From the NCBI RefSeq assembly GCF_050624435.1, contig NC_134542.1, positions 12,297,497 through 12,361,496 on the forward strand: 64,000 nt of DNA, given 5' to 3'. Each line of letters starts with the position of its first letter. Positions within the stretch are counted from its first letter, which is position 1. Of the stretch, positions 44,085 to 54,730 are shown piece after piece. Position numbers and translations under genes: made by a program. Source of the stretch: Tenrec ecaudatus. Its lineage: Eukaryota; Chordata; Mammalia; Afrosoricida; Tenrecidae. The notes below the pieces were generated by a model. That model saw only the letters and a list, made by a program, of their open reading frames with translations, was not told the DNA's origin and searched no databases.

Positions 44085-44180
44085 TAAATCTTCCTCCATA
44101 TTGCATAGTCTAGCTTCTCGGATTATTTTTCAGAATACAGATTGAATACGTATGGTGAAAGGATATAACCTTGACACACA
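44085..44180 (-). repeat. BovB/RTE LINE fragment, opposite strand
   Basis: The minus strand encodes the next RT block after the sense copy upstream: '..YILSPYVFNLYSE' (consensus QGC.LSP.LFNLY). It lies about 120 bases downstream in opposite orientation. Confidence 0.6.
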
Positions 44181-44659
44181 AGTCTCTTGAACTTCTACCA
44201 AATGAACCTTGCAAATGAGCTGCTGAGGGCTCTACTCCCTGGATGGGTCACCTTTGCCATTTTGCTTGGTATAAAGGCAGGCCTTTCTGAAGCAGGAAGA
44301 GAGAAGTCTAAATGCCCCGAGAATGAGGAACTATCAGCAGGAAGAGTGAGAGATCCTGGTGTGAAGTAGCAGCTGTCCAGTGAGAAAAGAAGCCGTGGAG
44401 GCAGCAGCAGGGCCCGATACAGAAGCACGGAGATCACGAAGAAGAAGCCATGACTTCAGTAGAACCCAGGAGTAGGGATGGATTAATTTCCTGGGTCCCA
44501 GAGGAGTAAAACTGATTGCCTTTAGGTGAGAGGCTGATTAGTAGAGTGGAATCCTCTTTGGGAAGTTATAAGTAAAGGAGCCTTGTACTGCTCACTCTAG
44601 TAGCACAGAAGCCAATGAGCCAGGGGATGAGCTATTGAGAACAAGAATGAAACATGCCT
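44181..44659. other. Unassigned, GC-richer
   Basis: Contains a TATA-like 'ggtataaaggc' at 44268-44278 and a purine-rich stretch ('gaagccgtggaggcagcagc', 'gaagaagaagccatgac'). It could be another LTR-like unit next to the retroviral LTR at 44660, but I could not establish ends. Confidence 0.3.
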
Positions 44660-45352
44660 ACTCACATGTAGGGTAGCCAGGCTCCCACAACTAATGATGG
44701 GTTTGGTAGGCACAATCGTACAGTTAAGATATATAAAGATTATAGTAAAGTCATAGAGAAATGGGAGAGGGAGGATAAAATAAAGGAGTCAGGCACACTT
44801 CATGGTAGCATGCTCACCTCAGCTCCTCTTGGTGGTACATGTGGAGGTGGGAGACAAGCGGGCAGGAGAGAGCATCGTGAGGTTTTATTTCTAACCAAAG
44901 CTTACATATTTTGGGGGGCATGCAAGGCCTCTGATTACAGATAACAATGTACATCATGAAAGGGGGTTGTAACACAGACAATACAAGTAATAAGAGGGGA
45001 GTGACCTAGGGGTGTACACACAATAGTACAGGGAGGGAATGGGGGTACATATGAGGCAAGATGGGTGGACCCTAGACTCAATATAGTAGATAACCTTAGT
45101 CATCCTTGAGTGGTCCCGGGCTTACCTCCAGGCACTCCTTCAAGGGAACAATTTCAGAAGGGAGAGGGCCCTACTTAGGGTCAGTCAGACTACACAGTCT
45201 GGTTGCTCTAGATACCTTTAAGGAATATAACCTCTTACCTACTTTTGTTGACCTCCTAGTGTACAGTCACTTACCATGTGTAGCAAGCAGTGTCTTGGGT
45301 TTGGTATATATGTTGGGGAGACAACTTAGAAGAAATCTTTTTGTTTCCCACA
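44660..45352 (-). repeat. Endogenous retrovirus LTR, probable
   Basis: The right edge is well defined: read on the minus strand, a polypurine tract (aaaacaaaagggggaat) is followed directly by TGTGGGAAAC, the expected start of a 3' LTR. A poly(A) signal in the same orientation (aaataaaac) lies near 44885-44893. The far end is uncertain; a CA end on the minus strand could be placed near 44665. No primer-binding site is visible, which fits a 3' LTR or a partly lost provirus. Confidence 0.5.
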
Positions 45353-45570
45353 ATTCCCCCTTTTGTTTTATTTATTAAATCTGGAAGGGACAAAGTGGCT
45401 ATTTTATATACATTAAAAGCTGTGAAGGAAATATGAGCTCCGCCTCATAGAAACCAGGCTTGAGCAGATGTGCAGTTGAACGCTCTTTCCCACGTGTGGA
45501 GCTGGGGAAGGTTAAATGGGTCCCCATGTCATATCCTCAGTCTTTAAAAAAGAAAATCTATCTGGATAAC
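45353..45570 (-). pseudogene. Retroviral sequence upstream of the 3' LTR, defunct
   Basis: The segment leads into the polypurine tract at 45353-45370 on the minus strand, where a retrovirus would carry its 3' internal end. It has no usable frame and no envelope motif that I can recognise, so the viral class is not assigned. Confidence 0.35.
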
Positions 45571-45691
45571 ACCTTTGAAACCCCAAAACAGCAGTCAAAA
45601 AATAGGGACAGCAAGTAGAAGAAAGGTTTGTGGTGGGGGTGAAGGGTAGGGGGACAGTTGGGGTGTGGGTGGGGCTTCTAAAAGGGAGATG

Positions 45692-45744
45692 ATGTCCAGG
45701 TGTCTAGAAATGTGAAGAAATGTCCAGGTGTCTAGAAATGTGAA
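45692..45744. repeat. Direct tandem duplication, 28-base period
   Basis: 'atgtccaggtgtctagaa' plus 'atgtgaa' occurs twice (45692-45716 and 45720-45744), identical over 25 bases. Confidence 0.9.
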
Positions 45745-45812
45745 ACTGATTGTAGTGGCAATTGTACAATACAGCTTGAAGTGATTGAAATATGGGATGA
45801 TATGATATTTGA

Positions 45813-46476
45813 AGGGGTACCAAAAAGATCCAGATTTTTTTCAAAACTATCTATTTAAATTGTTTTACAAAGCAACCTTGTCACCTTCAAAATACAGTCC
45901 ATTATACTCAATACATTTTTCAAATCAATTTAATTATTTCATTCTTGGAAACATTGTTCAAACTCACCTGTTTGGATGGCTGACAGCACCTCCCTTACTT
46001 TATGTTTGTTACCGCTTTTCTGTGGTCACATCACTGTCATTTCATGTCCCTCTGTATTCTCATGAATCACATGAGTCACATGAAGGGAGGTCAGGTGAGT
46101 ACGGTGCATGGAGCAAGAGAGGCATGCTGTTTTTTTGCCCAAAACTGACGCACTGAAATAGCTATGTGTGCAGGTGCATTGTGGTGGTGACAAAACCAGG
46201 CCCCCACCTGTCACAACTCAGTCCTTTTTTGTCGCACACTGTTATGCAACCTTTTCAGAGCCTCTAAATAGAAAGCTTGATTCACAATCTGACCTGGTGG
46301 AAAGAACTCAAAATGCACTATGATTGGACATTTTTGTCCATTTGGGAAGTCGACAGATGTCCAGAATGAGGTTTGTCATCAATTAATATTTCACCTTTTT
46401 TGAAATAAGAAAACAATTCATACAGTTGAGTTTTTTCCCCCATAGTCCACCCCTTTAAGCTGTGTTCGACATCACA

Positions 46477-46513
<37 letters not shown>

Positions 46514-46763
46514 CATTTTTCCGAGTCGGAAACCATATTTCACAGGCGCACGCTGTTCTCTTCAATCAGCCATCACAATAAACGAGGTTCAAGTGAAACT
46601 GCTTTCATGAAAAAATTCAGTGACTAGAGAGAACCTTTCCAGGTGGCCACAATAGATGCGCTAACCCAGACCGAGTTGCTTGATGCTCACCTAGTGGGGG
46701 AAAGTACACACCTATGAAAGTTCCACTCAGCAGAACGCTTTTCTGTTTTGTTTTGGGGGTACC
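45813..46763 (-). mobile_element. Mariner (Tc1/mariner) transposon fossil
   Basis: The ends form imperfect inverted repeats: 'ggggtaccaaaaagatcc' on the left and, reversed from the right, 'gggtacccccaaaacaaaac'. A length near 950 bases is a little short of the usual 1.3 kb. The transposase on the minus strand retains 'FKKGEILIDDKPHSGHLSTS' (family form: ..LEDDPRSGRPSTS) near 46366-46425. Near 46200-46170 the 'HHDNAPAH' motif reads HHHNAPAH. An in-frame (TG)n expansion and deletions separate these pieces. Non-autonomous and dead. Confidence 0.75.
46481..46512. repeat. (TG)n microsatellite inside the mariner fossil
   Basis: Thirty-two bases of TG repeat; it yields the HTHTHT run in the minus-strand frame. 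Confidence 0.95.
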
Positions 46764-47034
46764 CGCTCATATGTATCATCTCCTAATTAAAAGAAATAAA
46801 TGGAAATAAAATAAATTGAGGTGACCTCTTATTTTGAATTTAACTGGCCCAATAGATGCTCCTGGGAAGAGACTATTGATGACAATTTTTTTTCCTTCTC
46901 TAGTAATACCTTTAAGACAAGGGCACGACTAAGAGCCTGTCTGCACGCATCCCCGCATCAGAGAGACAAGACACTTGTAAGCAGGTTTTCGTTGGAATCA
47001 AGCCGTGGAGGTATGACCCAGAACTCTATTAGCA

Positions 47035-47118
47035 ATGCTCTGTGACTTATCCTCATACACAGGGTAACTATGTGTCATACTCAGCTTAATGGTACCTCAC
47101 AACAATAACAACAACATT
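47035..47118 (+). repeat. RTE/SINE 3' tail remnant
   Basis: 'cagggtaactatgtgtcata', 'ttaatggtacctcacaacaa', then 'taacaacaac', the tail shared by the RTE LINE and AfroSINEs. Confidence 0.6.
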
Positions 47119-47524
47119 TATTTGAGAAGTTGAATTTCTTGAGATCTATCTTGCAGGGCAATGTCCCAATGGACTTCTATCTTGATTTTGGATTTTTACC
47201 AATATATAATGCTCAAATTTTTTTCATTATAAAAATAAAACTGTATTTTTAAATTTAAACCTACCTGCTACATCAAAGTGATTGCTTTTGTAATCACGAA
47301 GGTTTTTGGGTCAACTTGGTTGAGTCATGGTGCTCAGTATCTTACAACAAAGATGTAGAAAGCCTCCGCAATAGCCTTGGTACCTTTTGATGAAAAGAAG
47401 TGTCTTTGCAGATACAGCCTCCTTCCAACATAAGTGAATACTCTAGAAAATCTTTCTTGCTTTTTTCTGGGTCTGGAATCTATATCTGGCTCATGAACTC
47501 TGGTTCTTTGAACTTGAACCAAAG
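47119..47524. other. Unassigned sequence
   Basis: Nothing recognised. Confidence 0.35.
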
Positions 47525-47990
47525 GAGAGCCATGTTCTTGTTAGGTGTCATAGAGTTGGTTTCCACCCATAGTGACTCTTTGTACAACAGAGTGAAACAC
47601 CGCCCAATCCTGTGCCACCCTCACATTTGGTCCTATGCCGGAGCCCGGTGTTGCAGTCATTGTACCAATCCATCCAGTTGAGGGCCTTCCTCGTTACACT
47701 TCCCTCCACTTCACCACACATAATGTTTTTCTCCAGGGACTGGTGTCTTCTGATAATATATTTTAAGTATATAAGACAGAGCCTTGCCATCCTTGCTTCT
47801 AAGGAATACTCAGGACTTACTCTTTCATGACTGGTTAGTTTGTTCTATTAGCGATCCACGGTGCTTTCAATATTCTTCTCCAGCACCACAATTCAAATGT
47901 TTCCATTCTCCGTTGGTCTTCCTTATCCAACATCCAACATTCAACTTTCATATGCATATGAATCCATGGAATACATCATGGCTTGCGTCA
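47525..47990 (-). repeat. BovB/RTE LINE fragment, 3' end
   Basis: Antisense: 'cttgttaggtgtcatagagt', 'cagagtgaaacaccgcccaa', 'cagggactggtgtcttctg', 'gatccacggtgctttcaata', 'gttggtcttccttatcc' and 'catcatggcttgcgtcat'. The ORFs on both strands at 47400-48086 are readings of this repeat. Confidence 0.82.
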
Positions 47991-48309
47991 TATTGCATGC
48001 TATTTGGGGGAGCCATCACCTGCCTGCCATCTGACCTGCCTGTGGCCTTCCTACATATTCATCAACCCCTGTCTTTGCGTGAATGAGAAAACACTGCCAG
48101 TCTATCACCTGATCTGAAGAGGTAGGACCTGCTCAACTTTAACGTGCCAGCTTCTCTAACTGTATGAATCATTCTCACAATAAAATATCTTTCTATATAA
48201 ACATATATATGCTTCACTGGTTTCCCTTCTTTAGAAAATCCAGGCTATGACAATCTTTGAAGAAATACTATCTTAATCCCTATAAACCATATTTATCTTT
48301 TTTCTTAAT

Positions 48310-48625
48310 TTATATGGTCACCAAAAGAACAAACAAATTCATTTTAGAAGAAATACAACCAGACTGCTCCTTAGAAAGGAGGATAGCAAAACTTTAACTT
48401 GCTTACTTTGGACACAACATCAAGAGAGATCAATCATTGGGAAAGAACATTGTGTTTGGTAAAGTATAGGGTCAGCAAAAATGCGGGAAGCTCTCAAAGA
48501 GATGGATTAACACAATAGCCACAACAATCTACTCCAACATAGCAACAATGATGAGCGGGGCACAGAACCAAGCCATGTTTCATTCTGTGCTCCATCTGAC
48601 AGTTGGGGCTGACCTGATAGTGGTG
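48310..48625 (+). repeat. BovB/RTE LINE fragment, 3' end
   Basis: Sense: 'accaaaagaacaaacaaatt', 'caaccagactgctcctta', 'tttggtaaagtatagggtca', 'tgtttcattctgtgctcc'. It faces the 47525-47990 fragment across about 320 unassigned bases, but the two cover overlapping family regions and so are independent insertions. Confidence 0.78.
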
Positions 48626-49009
48626 AGCCACAGGCACAATTATGAAATATAGCAGCCTCATCGGTATTTCCAAGATGATAGAAAGGATGGGACTTTTTTG
48701 TGTGTGCTTAATGAAGTCTCTTTTTCAAAAGTCCTGAGTACTTTGTATGCATGTATTTTAAATTTAGTTCTTAAAAGTTTGTGCATTCTGGTCTACCTTA
48801 AGGGGGAAAACATATTTGAGAGGTAAAAATGGCTGAAATGTTACATCATTTTAAAGTGTAGAGACCTTTGTGTTATGTGGTGGTTAAATATTGAGATACA
48901 TTGCAAGGTTCTATGTTTTCTCTAGAGATGCCTGAGGAAGATGTTTTTTATTCCCTTGGGAAAAATGTATAAATCAACATCACTGAGATTGTGCAAGCCG
49001 ACAGTGGCT
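48626..49009. other. Unassigned sequence
   Basis: Nothing recognised. Confidence 0.35.
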
Positions 49010-49205
49010 TAGTTATTGTTGTTAGGGGGCCAGGGAGTTCGTTGCAACCCAGAGAGACTCTGTGTCTAACAGAAGGAAACCCTGCCGCCTGGCATCCTTA
49101 CAGATGTTCCTCCACTGGAAGCCCATTGCAGCCAGGACACCAATCCATCTCCTTGATGGCCCTTCCCTTCTTCACTACCGCTCAGCTGTACCACACTGTG
49201 GCTGT
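49010..49205 (-). repeat. BovB/RTE LINE fragment, 3' tail
   Basis: Antisense: 'attgttgttagggggcc', 'taacagaaggaaaccctgcc', 'ggacaccaatccatctcctt', 'gatggcccttcccttcttc'. Truncated early. Confidence 0.7.
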
Positions 49206-49599
49206 GAGTCTCTAGGATTCGAAAGCTTTCTATGGGGATAATGTCATTGAGTTTCCATAGAGATGCAAATAAACAAATGAAAGCGCCAGGGGATGGTGAA
49301 GGATGCCAAAGGGCGGTCCAAAATCTTCTCATTTGACATGGCAACAGGTATGTTGTGACTTTTCCACTCAAAGAGGTAGCATGCAAGAGATGGAGACCGT
49401 GAGCAGCCTTATGATTACTATGTAGATGCTGTACCTTAAGAGATACTATTTGATCCCAACAAGGTTGGCTGCTTTTTGTTTATCTTGATTACTGTGACAA
49501 GTGAAGTGTACAGAGCAGATTCCTTTTCCATTCAAAGAGGTATGCACATTTTGTTTCATCCTTGGTGTATATATCTACAAACTGCATGTTCATTTCTCA
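49206..49599. other. Unassigned sequence
   Basis: Nothing recognised. Confidence 0.35.
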
Positions 49600-49745
49600 T
49601 CCACCTACTGTCCCGGAGGGAATTCTGACCCCTGACAGACCCGTGTTCTCCAGAGTGGAATTGCTCCCCAGGTTTCCTTGTCTGAATTCTTGAAGGAAGC
49701 AGGTCACCAGACCATTCTGTCATGGTGCTGCTGGGTGGATGCACT
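49600..49745 (-). repeat. AfroSINE-related SINE, antisense, truncated
   Basis: 'gagtggaattgctccccagg', 'gaaggaagcaggtcaccaga' and 'gctgctgggtggatgca' match the SINE variant with the longer middle. The tRNA-like head is lost where a second SINE begins. Confidence 0.6.
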
Positions 49746-49747
49746 TT

Positions 49748-49955
49748 GCCTTGAGGCCACTCCATTGCCATGAAGTCCATTCTGATTAGTATCGGTCCCG
49801 TGGAGGCAGTAGAGGATGGCTTCCTTGGATTTTGTTGGCTATAAATCATTATGGCAGCAGACAGCCTCATCTTTCTCCCTTTGAGCATGTGCTGGGTTTG
49901 AACCACCAACCTTCCTGTTAGCAGTCCAATGCATAACCCACTATGCTACCTGGGA
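49748..49955 (-). repeat. AfroSINE-type SINE, antisense
   Basis: 'ctccattgccatgaagtcca', 'cagcagacagcctcatcttt', 'gggtttgaaccaccaacc', 'gcagtccaatgcataaccca' and 'ctatgctacctggg', to the head end. Tandem with the preceding SINE, same orientation. Confidence 0.8.
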
Positions 49956-52004
49956 ACAAATCACAGGTGCCACCTAGGGGTCTGAAAGTTTTAATGTTTG
50001 CACTTTCCACCAGAAATAAAAACTTACAGGCCCCTGGGTGGCACCTGCGGTTTGTTTCCCTTTTTCTGCCCTCTCACTTCTGCCAGGGACCCTCTCTCTT
50101 TCATCCAATGCATCGAGACAAGTTCTTAAATGCTGAGACTCAATAACTTCTGAGCTCCCAGAAGGCAGGTAAAAGGCAGATGGTTTTCATCTTGAAGACC
50201 ATAATCCCTTTTATTTCCTATGTAGGAATGTCACATGAGCTATCACCTCCAGTTTATGTTACACGTTTCAAACAGCATCCCTACATTCACAAAAGTTATA
50301 TGACCTCATTTCCTATAATTCTAATATGACCTCTTTGAAATGCCCGTTCTCTATAAAAGGTTCCTTAATCTTTTTCTTTCTCTTTTAAGTCCCAAGCTCC
50401 TTTGAGAGTCTGAAAGGAGGTATGGCTTTTATCTCATTTTGAAACACTGCCTAGCCTTTCAGACGTCCCTATGCCCTTGAGATCTGTTCATGAGCCAAAT
50501 AGTATGAACAGCTGTTCTAATCAATCAGTTTCTCTTTTATGGATCTCATGTTCAGTGTCTTTTTTCTAGTTTTACTCATTTGGGGTCATTAGCCTTTACT
50601 GTCTGTCTGCCACCTTCTTGACAGCTTTTTAAGAAAGCACTTTCCTTTTCAAGTCCAATTTCTGCTCTTTTTACACAGAATGTCTTCAGTTCTTGGCATA
50701 TACTTCTCAAATTGCTACCTTACAAAAAAACCCCAAATAACTATACTTTCATTCATCTGCTCTGCATCGAGTTCCTTGTCTACACTTGGGATCCTAATGT
50801 GTGCAAAGTTGAATCAGCGGAGGAGTTCCCTTCTAATAATTAATGTTAACTGATAATATTGGTATTGTTCATCACTAATATTCATCACATGCATTTTATT
50901 TCCCCAGAGCTGTGGTAATTTATTACCTTTTCCCATCCTTTTTTTTTCTTTTGTTTCATTTGCCCTCTCTTTTCTTTGTCTTTTCATCAGGCAAGGCAGA
51001 GATTCATGGACTCAAGGGCCCCACTGGAAAACTAACAAAGGCTGGCTTCCAATTCAAGTTCCTCTGAGATTTCTCCAGAGACTTCTCATCCTTATTTACT
51101 TGGTCAATATTCTGGGCCTCTCTTTGAGGTAGTGAAGACTATCTTTGTGAGTTTTCTTTGGGGAAAGCTTTATCTGTTTGAATTTACCTAGCTCTCCACC
51201 CATCTATGCACACATACAAGGTAGGAAGAGGGGAAATAAAAAAAAAAGAAATAAAAAAAGCCCACATTATGTGGGAATTTTGGAAGCCAATGAGTGATTG
51301 CTTAGGACTTTCCTTCCTGGAGATGGGGGCATCTGTCAAACGCCTTCAAGGATACTTGGGAAAGGCTGGACAGCTTAACTGAAGTATGCAGAGGTGCTTG
51401 GCTATTCACCTGGCTAGAGAAAATCTTTGGAATGCAGAATTAGGAGTGGAAAATATATATATTGAAAAGAACTACAGGCCAGAGAGACAGATATCTAGGA
51501 ATTTCTAGAATTCTAGGAGCAGGAGCATACAGTTACTTTACCGGTAGGGAATTATGTCAGATTTTTGTTTAAACAGAAAAGGGAGATAATCAGAAATATA
51601 TTTTTAGAAGATGACTCTGACGTGAGGAGAACTGAAAGTAAAAAAATGAATAGAGATGTGTGACCATTCTTCTGCCTGTACTGATTACATTAAAGCATAA
51701 ATCATGGCATTCTCTCTGGACAGAGAGCTGGTTAGTGGGAAGCATGTATAACCAATACCAACTGTGAATGAAACCTGAAATAGCTCTGGAATAGCATCCT
51801 CTTGTCTCGAGGTGAAAGCTTCAAAATTTACCCAGGTTCACGTATTTCTGACACCTTTATTTGGTTCTCCCTCATTGGAGGAGTTGGCTTCCTAAAGCTA
51901 GTTTCAGAGGGACAATCTTCTCTTCTGTATCCTGACTCTGTGTGCCCCATTCCTCTATCCATTCTCACTCTGTGGTCTTTGTTTCCCCTTATTTTGATAG
52001 CTCT
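49956..52004. other. Unassigned, about 2 kb
   Basis: No repeat family recognised apart from a possible SINE head at 50031-50055 ('ggcccctgggtggcacc') and an A-run near 51238-51258. Pyrimidine-rich in 50340-50400. No convincing ORF. Confidence 0.4.
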
Positions 52005-52062
52005 AGACTTAGCCTGTCTATGAGTTGGAATCAATCTGATGGCACTGAGTTTGTGGTTTGGA
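52005..52062 (+). repeat. AfroSINE 3' tail remnant
   Basis: 'ctgtctatgagttggaatc', 'aatctgatggcactgagttt'. Only the 3' end is recognisable. Confidence 0.6.
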
Positions 52063-52182
52063 TTTAGAGTATTTGACACGGTTTTAACTTTTTGGGAAAC
52101 AGTAATATGATGATTTGCTAATTATTACCATTGTACCACTCCTCTGAGCCATCCTGCTTTTCCTAGGATCGGCTTCTTTAGC

Positions 52183-52549
52183 TACCATCCCCCCCCCAAA
52201 ATATGACAGTGTCTTATATTAATTTTTGCTCCCAAAGATGTGCTAGGTCTTATTTTCAGGGGATATCTTATTTTTCCATGAAGAAGAATATGGTACACAT
52301 TTATTGTTTTCTTAAAAGAGACCTCTCACTTCCTGTATGGTCTGGCTGCACTGGGGCCAACAGTGAACTGCGCTGTGGTGCTGCCCACCCACCCCCTTAT
52401 GCTTCAGAGTCCAGAGTTATGGTAGCTTTGGGGGGCCTTATTTTCGGGGAGGTCTTATTTTCAGGGTGATGTCGTATATTTCAGCGAGAGGCAAAACTCC
52501 AAGTAGGTCTTATTTTAGGGGGATGTCTTACTTTAGGAGAAACATGGTA
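52183..52549. mobile_element. MITE-like element with TA-flanked inverted ends
   Basis: Flanking TA dinucleotides (52183-52184 and 52548-52549) enclose ends ccat...atgg with inverted-repeat similarity further in (aaatatgaca left, aaagtaagaca reversed from right). Inside, the motif 'gtcttattttcagggg' or close variants recurs about six times. It has no coding capacity. The TA duplication fits the Tc1/mariner superfamily. I have seen closely similar sequences in other vertebrate genomes but cannot name the family reliably. Confidence 0.6.
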
Positions 52550-52572
52550 TCTATCTATCATCTATCTATTAT
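52548..52572. repeat. (TATC)n simple repeat
   Basis: 'tatctatctatcatctatct' immediately at the right end of the MITE-like element. Confidence 0.85.
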
Positions 52573-52639
52573 TCTATTTCTCCACTAACTGTTACAATCT
52601 TCTCTGTGGCCTGATGGTCACGTAGACACCCTGATAATC

Positions 52640-52815
52640 CCCACTCATGGAGACCTGGTGTGTTTCAGTGTGGAACTATGCTCCAGTGGGTTTTCAAACC
52701 TGTGACCCTTCAGATACATGCTAGCAGATCTTTCCTTTAAGGGACCTCTGGATGGGACTGAACCACCTACCTATTGACTAGCATTTGGACATGTAAGTAA
52801 CCCTTTGCCTCACTT
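52640..52815 (-). repeat. AfroSINE-related SINE, antisense
   Basis: 'ccactcatggagacctggtg', 'cagtgggttttcaaacctg', 'gacctctggatgggactgaa' and 'ccacctacctattgactag' in family order. Decayed. Confidence 0.6.
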
Positions 52816-53177
52816 GATGGCACTTTATGGTATTTGGAATGGACAAAAACACATATGGTAAAGAGGCATCTGAAGTCTACATAGAGAAATATATAAAGTG
52901 AAAATCCTGGTTCCTTCTCAGACTAAATCCTAAGTAATCAGAAAGTGTGTGGTTTACCCAGTTTCCTTGAGAAGTTTATGAATTGATTATATGCATATCA
53001 TGAGTAGTAAATTGCTCAGTCTTCCTTGAATAATAGGTTTCCATTAAAATGTAGATCACTTTTCCCTCCACACGTTTTACTTCCATCTGCCTTTCACTGA
53101 GGCAAAATTCTTAATATTACCATCATGGAAATAAGAGTCAAGAAATTAAATGATAGAAAAAGGAAATTAAATGACAT
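52816..53177. other. Unassigned sequence
   Basis: Nothing recognised. Confidence 0.35.
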
Positions 53178-53345
53178 AGTGCATTAGGAAAATGTGCTGC
53201 AGAAGGCCTCTTTTAGTGTTAAAGCACAAAGACATCACTTTGACGATTAAGTTACACTTGGACCAAGCCATGATATTTCTATATTTCATATGCAAGTGAA
53301 GGGCGGACAATGACTAAAGAAGACTGAAGAATTGGTACATATGAA
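53178..53345 (+). repeat. BovB/RTE LINE fragment, internal
   Basis: 'gtgctgcagaaggcctcttt', 'cacaaagacatcactttgac', 'ttggaccaagccatgatatt', 'catatgcaagtgaagggcgg'. It lacks both ends. Confidence 0.7.
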
Positions 53346-53688
53346 TTACTGTGTTATTTCAGAGTTCAACAAATTTAATTATTGATATATTACTACTTAG
53401 TCTTTCACATTCCAACCTTCTTTGTTTGTCTCAGTTAATTGAATGAGATGATTGATCTTTATTATTATTATTTCCATTAGATTTTAAGCTAGAAAAGATT
53501 GACTTAATAAACTTGCCCCCAAAAGTTTTCCTGAGTTCTTCTTTTCTATTGAAGACTAATGATTTAAGGATCAGTTAGTTACTTTCTTTCCTTGGGTTTG
53601 TATTTTCCCCTTTACTAGATATATTTAATGGGAATATCCAATAGTAATTTAGCCTGTTCCTTTTCTTTTTTTTTTTTTCTCTTTTCTT
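53346..53688. other. Unassigned, AT-rich
   Basis: Ends in a T-rich run next to the following LINE copy. Confidence 0.35.
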
Positions 53689-54722
53689 CTTTTACATTTT
53701 ATTAGGGACTCAAACAACTCTTACCACAATCCATACATATACATACATCAATTGTATAAAGCACACCCATACATTCCCTGTCCCAATCATTCTCAAGGCA
53801 TTTGCTCTTCACTTAAGCCCCTTGCATCAGGTCCTCTTTTTTTTCCCCCCCTCCCTCCCTTTTCCCCCCTCCCTCATATGCCCTTGGTAATTTATACCTC
53901 GTTATTTTGTCATATCTTGCCCTATTCGGGGTCTCCCTTCCCCACTTCTCTGCTGTCCCTCTCCCAGGGAAGAGGTCACATGTGGCTCCTTGTAATCAGT
54001 TCCCCCTTTCCAACCCACTCACCCTCCACTCTCCCAGCATCGTCCCTCCCGCCCTTGGTCCTGGAGGTATCATCCACCCTGGATTCCCTGTATCTCCAAC
54101 CCTCATATGCACCAGTGTACAGCCTCTGTCCTATCCAGCCCTGCAAGGTAGAATTCGGATCATGGTAGTTGGGGGGAGGAAGCATCCAGGATCTGGGGGA
54201 AAGCTGTGTTCTTCATCGATACTACCTCACACCCTAATTAACCCATCTCCTCTCCTAAGCCCCTCTATGAGGGGATCTCCATTGGCTGACACTTGGGCCT
54301 TGGGTCTCCACTCTGCACTTCCCCCTTCATTTAATATAATATATATATACACATACATATATACATATACACATAAATACACATACATACACACACTTAT
54401 ATCTTTTTTTTTTTGCATGATGCCTTATATCTGGTCCCTTGGGCACCTCGTGATCGCACTGGCCGGTGTGCTTCTTCCATGTGGGCTTATTTGTTTCTGA
54501 GCGAGATGGCCGCTTGTTCACCTTCAAGCCTTTAAGACCCCAGACACTATCTCTTTTGATAGCCGGGCACCATCAGCTTTCTTCACCACATTTGCTTGTG
54601 CACCCATTTGTCTTCAGCGATCCTATCATGGAGGTGTGCAGTCAATGATATGATTTTTTGTTCTTTGATGCCTGGTAACTGATCCCTTTGGGACCACTCG
54701 ATCACACAGGCTGGTGTGTTTC
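53689..54722 (-). repeat. LINE 3'UTR copy (I)
   Basis: Starts 'tacattttattagggactca' and carries the same landmarks as copies F and G, including the first tandem module and the start of the second ('ggccggtgtgcttcttccat' at 54462, 'ggctggtgtgtttcat' at 54709). It is 5'-truncated at 54722. Less diverged from the apparent consensus than copy A. The two ORFs of 138 and 197 codons at 53752-54500 are antisense readings of this repeat, not genes. Confidence 0.8.
54334..54398. repeat. AT/AC simple repeat inside LINE copy I
   Basis: 'atatatatacacatacatat' and similar units interrupt the copy where other family members have only 'ctatggtaag'. Confidence 0.8.
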
Positions 54723-54730
54723 ATGTTTTG

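Noticed and set aside
45692..45744. Tandem 28-base duplication as a retroviral enhancer repeat
   Set aside because: It lies outside the LTR as I delimit it, next to a mariner fossil. Two copies without known binding motifs do not support an enhancer.
53907..54500. The longest ORF in the window (197 codons, plus strand)
   Set aside because: It lies entirely within LINE 3'UTR copy I, on the strand opposite to the element, and crosses an AT/AC simple repeat. Similar openings occur at the matching place in other copies, so it is a composition effect.
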